Source of the DNA: UBA7236 sp964638865
Lineage (GTDB): Bacteria; Bacteroidota; Bacteroidia; Chitinophagales; BACL12
Direction of reading: 5' to 3'
Assembly: GCA_964638865.1 (NCBI GenBank)
Contig: CAZXBG010000188.1
Span: 1-6,079, forward strand
DNA length: 6,079 nt
Shown: positions 4,475 through 6,079 of the stretch, piece after piece
Layout of the letters: every line of letters begins with the position of its first letter
How positions within the stretch are numbered: the first letter of the stretch is position 1
The notes under the pieces: generated by a model
Databases searched by the model: none
Seen by the model: the letters and a program-made list of their open reading frames with translations, nothing else
What the model was told of the DNA's origin: nothing
Translations under genes and position numbers: made by a program

Positions 4475-5992
4475 ATGTATACTGAAGCACAGTTGAACGA
4501 TATGCTCGTTCCTGAACTGAGAGAGATCGCTGATCCATTCCATATTCCGAATTATAAAAAGATGGGCAAGAGCGAATTAGTGGGTGCTATTGTTGATGCA
4601 CAAATTTCGTCAGAAGCAGATAAAAAGGACCGCAAACGCGTTCTTCGTCCCCGCAAGAAAAAGGATACTCCTGTTGACAACGAGGTTTCCGATAAGTTCA
4701 GTAACCCGCAGTTATCCTTTGAAGAGGACCTGCCTGAAGAAGAACCTAAAAAAGAGGAGCAGATTGAAAAGCCTCAGGTAGATCAGGTAAATGAAACGAC
4801 AGAAACTCCTGCGAAGGATGAAATGCAAATGCCGCAATATCCTAAAAAGAACCGCGAAGGTCGTTTTAATATCGATCTGGATGGAGCTGTTCCCGGCGAA
4901 GGCGTTCTGGAAATGATGCCCGACGGATACGGATTTTTGCGCAGTGCCGACTACAATTATCTTACTTCCCCAGATGATATTTATGTTTCTCCCTCACAAA
5001 TAAAACTTTTTGGATTAAAGACCGGCGACTGGGTTGCGGGTTTTATCCGTCCTCCGAAAGAAGGAGAAAAATATTTCGCATTGTTGCGTGTTGAAACAAT
5101 CAACGGCCGTGATCCGAAAGAAATTCGCGACAGAGTGCCTTTCGATTATCTTACTCCGCTTTTCCCGGATGAAAAATTGAATTTGGTTTATAGTGCCACT
5201 GATTATTCCACCCGTGTTATCGATCTTTTTACACCAATAGGTAAAGGTCAGCGCGGAATGATAGTAGCTCAACCAAAAGTGGGTAAAACCTTTTTGTTGA
5301 AGTCTATTGCAAATGCAATTGCACAAAACCACCCTGAAATTTATCTGATTGTATTATTAATTGATGAGCGCCCGGAAGAGGTTACTGATATGGAACGCAG
5401 TGTAAATGCAGAAGTTGTGGCAAGTACTTTCGACGAACCTGCAGATAAACACGTTAAGGTTTCCAGTATTGTTTTACAAAAAGCTAAACGTATGGTGGAA
5501 TGCGGACAGGATGTTGTTATCCTGCTCGATTCGATAACGCGTCTAGCACGTGCACATAACACGGTGGCTCCTTCATCAGGAAAAGTATTATCGGGAGGTG
5601 TGGAGGCCAATGCGATGCAAAAACCAAAACAGTTTTTTGGAGCTGCGCGTAATATTGAAAACGGTGGTTCGTTAACTATTCTTGCAACGGCTCTTATTGA
5701 TACAGGAAGCAAAATGGATGAGGTAATTTTTGAGGAGTTTAAAGGAACCGGTAATATGGAACTTCAACTCGACAGAAAATTATTTAACAAACGTATATTC
5801 CCGAGTGTGGATGTAACTGCAAGTTCTACGCGAAGAGATGATCTGTTACATGAAAAAGATGTATTAAAACGGATATGGGTTTTAAGAAATCATCTTGCCG
5901 ATATGAACACCGAAGAAAGCATGCAATTTATTTTACAAAACATGCGCGGAACCAGAAGCAACGAAGAGTTTTTAGCTACGATGAACGGATAA
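4475..5992 (+). CDS. rho: Transcription termination factor Rho
   Basis: This is the homohexameric RNA-dependent ATPase/helicase that binds C-rich nascent RNA and releases it from RNA polymerase. The product has 505 residues against 419 in E. coli, the excess being an N-terminal insertion. In order: a Rho_N helical domain (about 1-43); a charged, probably disordered segment (about 48-130) with a basic block (KKDRKR..RPRKKK, 50-63) and an acidic block (83-98); a cold-shock-like RNA-binding domain (about 141-210, with DGYGFLR at 150-156); and the RecA-type motor. Motor motifs are Walker A (AQPKVGKT, 265-272), the catalytic-glutamate segment (DERPEEVTDM, 297-306), Walker B (DVVILLDS, 346-353), the Q-loop region (about 370-385) and the R-loop (ALIDTGSKMDEV, 406-417). 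All appear intact. The start at 4475 gives the expected N-terminus. It is divergent from serS and followed by its own terminator. Confidence 0.98.
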   Translation: MYTEAQLNDMLVPELREIADPFHIPNYKKMGKSELVGAIVDAQISSEADKKDRKRVLRPRKKKDTPVDNEVSDKFSNPQLSFEEDLPEEEPKKEEQIEKPQVDQVNETTETPAKDEMQMPQYPKKNREGRFNIDLDGAVPGEGVLEMMPDGYGFLRSADYNYLTSPDDIYVSPSQIKLFGLKTGDWVAGFIRPPKEGEKYFALLRVETINGRDPKEIRDRVPFDYLTPLFPDEKLNLVYSATDYSTRVIDLFTPIGKGQRGMIVAQPKVGKTFLLKSIANAIAQNHPEIYLIVLLIDERPEEVTDMERSVNAEVVASTFDEPADKHVKVSSIVLQKAKRMVECGQDVVILLDSITRLARAHNTVAPSSGKVLSGGVEANAMQKPKQFFGAARNIENGGSLTILATALIDTGSKMDEVIFEEFKGTGNMELQLDRKLFNKRIFPSVDVTASSTRRDDLLHEKDVLKRIWVLRNHLADMNTEESMQFILQNMRGTRSNEEFLATMNG

Positions 5993-6014
5993 TTATTTAA
6001 TAAAGTAATATTTT

Positions 6015-6044
6015 AAAATGCAGCGCAATTGTGCTGCATTTTTT
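6015..6044 (+). terminator. Intrinsic terminator of rho
   Basis: AAAATGCAGCGC (6015-6026) pairs with GTGCTGCATTTT (6031-6042) around an AATT loop. That is a 12-bp stem with one G-T wobble. The stem's final T's continue to 6044 in a six-T run (6039-6044), with further T-rich sequence after it. It lies 22 bases after the rho stop. The remaining 35 bases of the window show no supportable gene. Confidence 0.9.
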
Positions 6045-6079
6045 ATTTATCTGCATTTCGTCCCGTGGGAAAATAATGG

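Noticed and set aside
5015..5712. Long minus-strand open frames opposite rho
   Set aside because: They lie antisense within the conserved Rho coding region and have no recognisable domains, so they are shadows of rho.

Overview
The window is AT-rich and reads as a chromosomal segment of a member of the Bacteroidota. Three pieces of evidence point there. Exact copies of TATATTTG, which fit the Bacteroidetes -7 promoter element TAnnTTTG, sit just upstream of three genes. Shine-Dalgarno sequences are not evident before the starts, which are preceded by A/T-rich DNA instead. The Rho protein has the long charged N-terminal insertion common in that phylum. All six intact genes end in TAA.

Layout. 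The left edge (1-54) is a tandem CATTACT heptamer array that runs into a promoter-like box and the start of a SanA-type inner-membrane envelope protein (67-732). Rightward after it come a small four-helix membrane protein of unknown function (771-1106) and two tandem, diverged DUF2147 secreted proteins (1131-1559 and 1587-2018). This rightward group ends at a strong hairpin (2017-2050) that looks usable from both strands.

From the other side of that hairpin the minus strand carries a broken lipoprotein gene (2811-2061). It has a one-base frame slip at an 8-base homopolymer in the signal peptide and an internal amber codon. The repaired 249-residue product would be a lipoprotein made of two copies of a roughly 110-residue unit. 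Upstream of it, also on the minus strand, is serS (4171-2894), seryl-tRNA synthetase. A divergent intergenic region (4172-4474) separates serS from rho (4475-5992), which ends at its own intrinsic terminator (6015-6044).

The genes do not form an obvious pathway. serS and rho are housekeeping genes. The remainder are envelope or secreted proteins (SanA, a membrane protein, two DUF2147 proteins and a lipoprotein), probably a loose set of envelope functions. I see no defence system, mobile element, CRISPR array, tRNA or rRNA. The observations most worth following up are the doubly damaged duplicated-domain lipoprotein, the heptamer array abutting the sanA promoter and start, and the base-composition contrast between the two DUF2147 paralogues.
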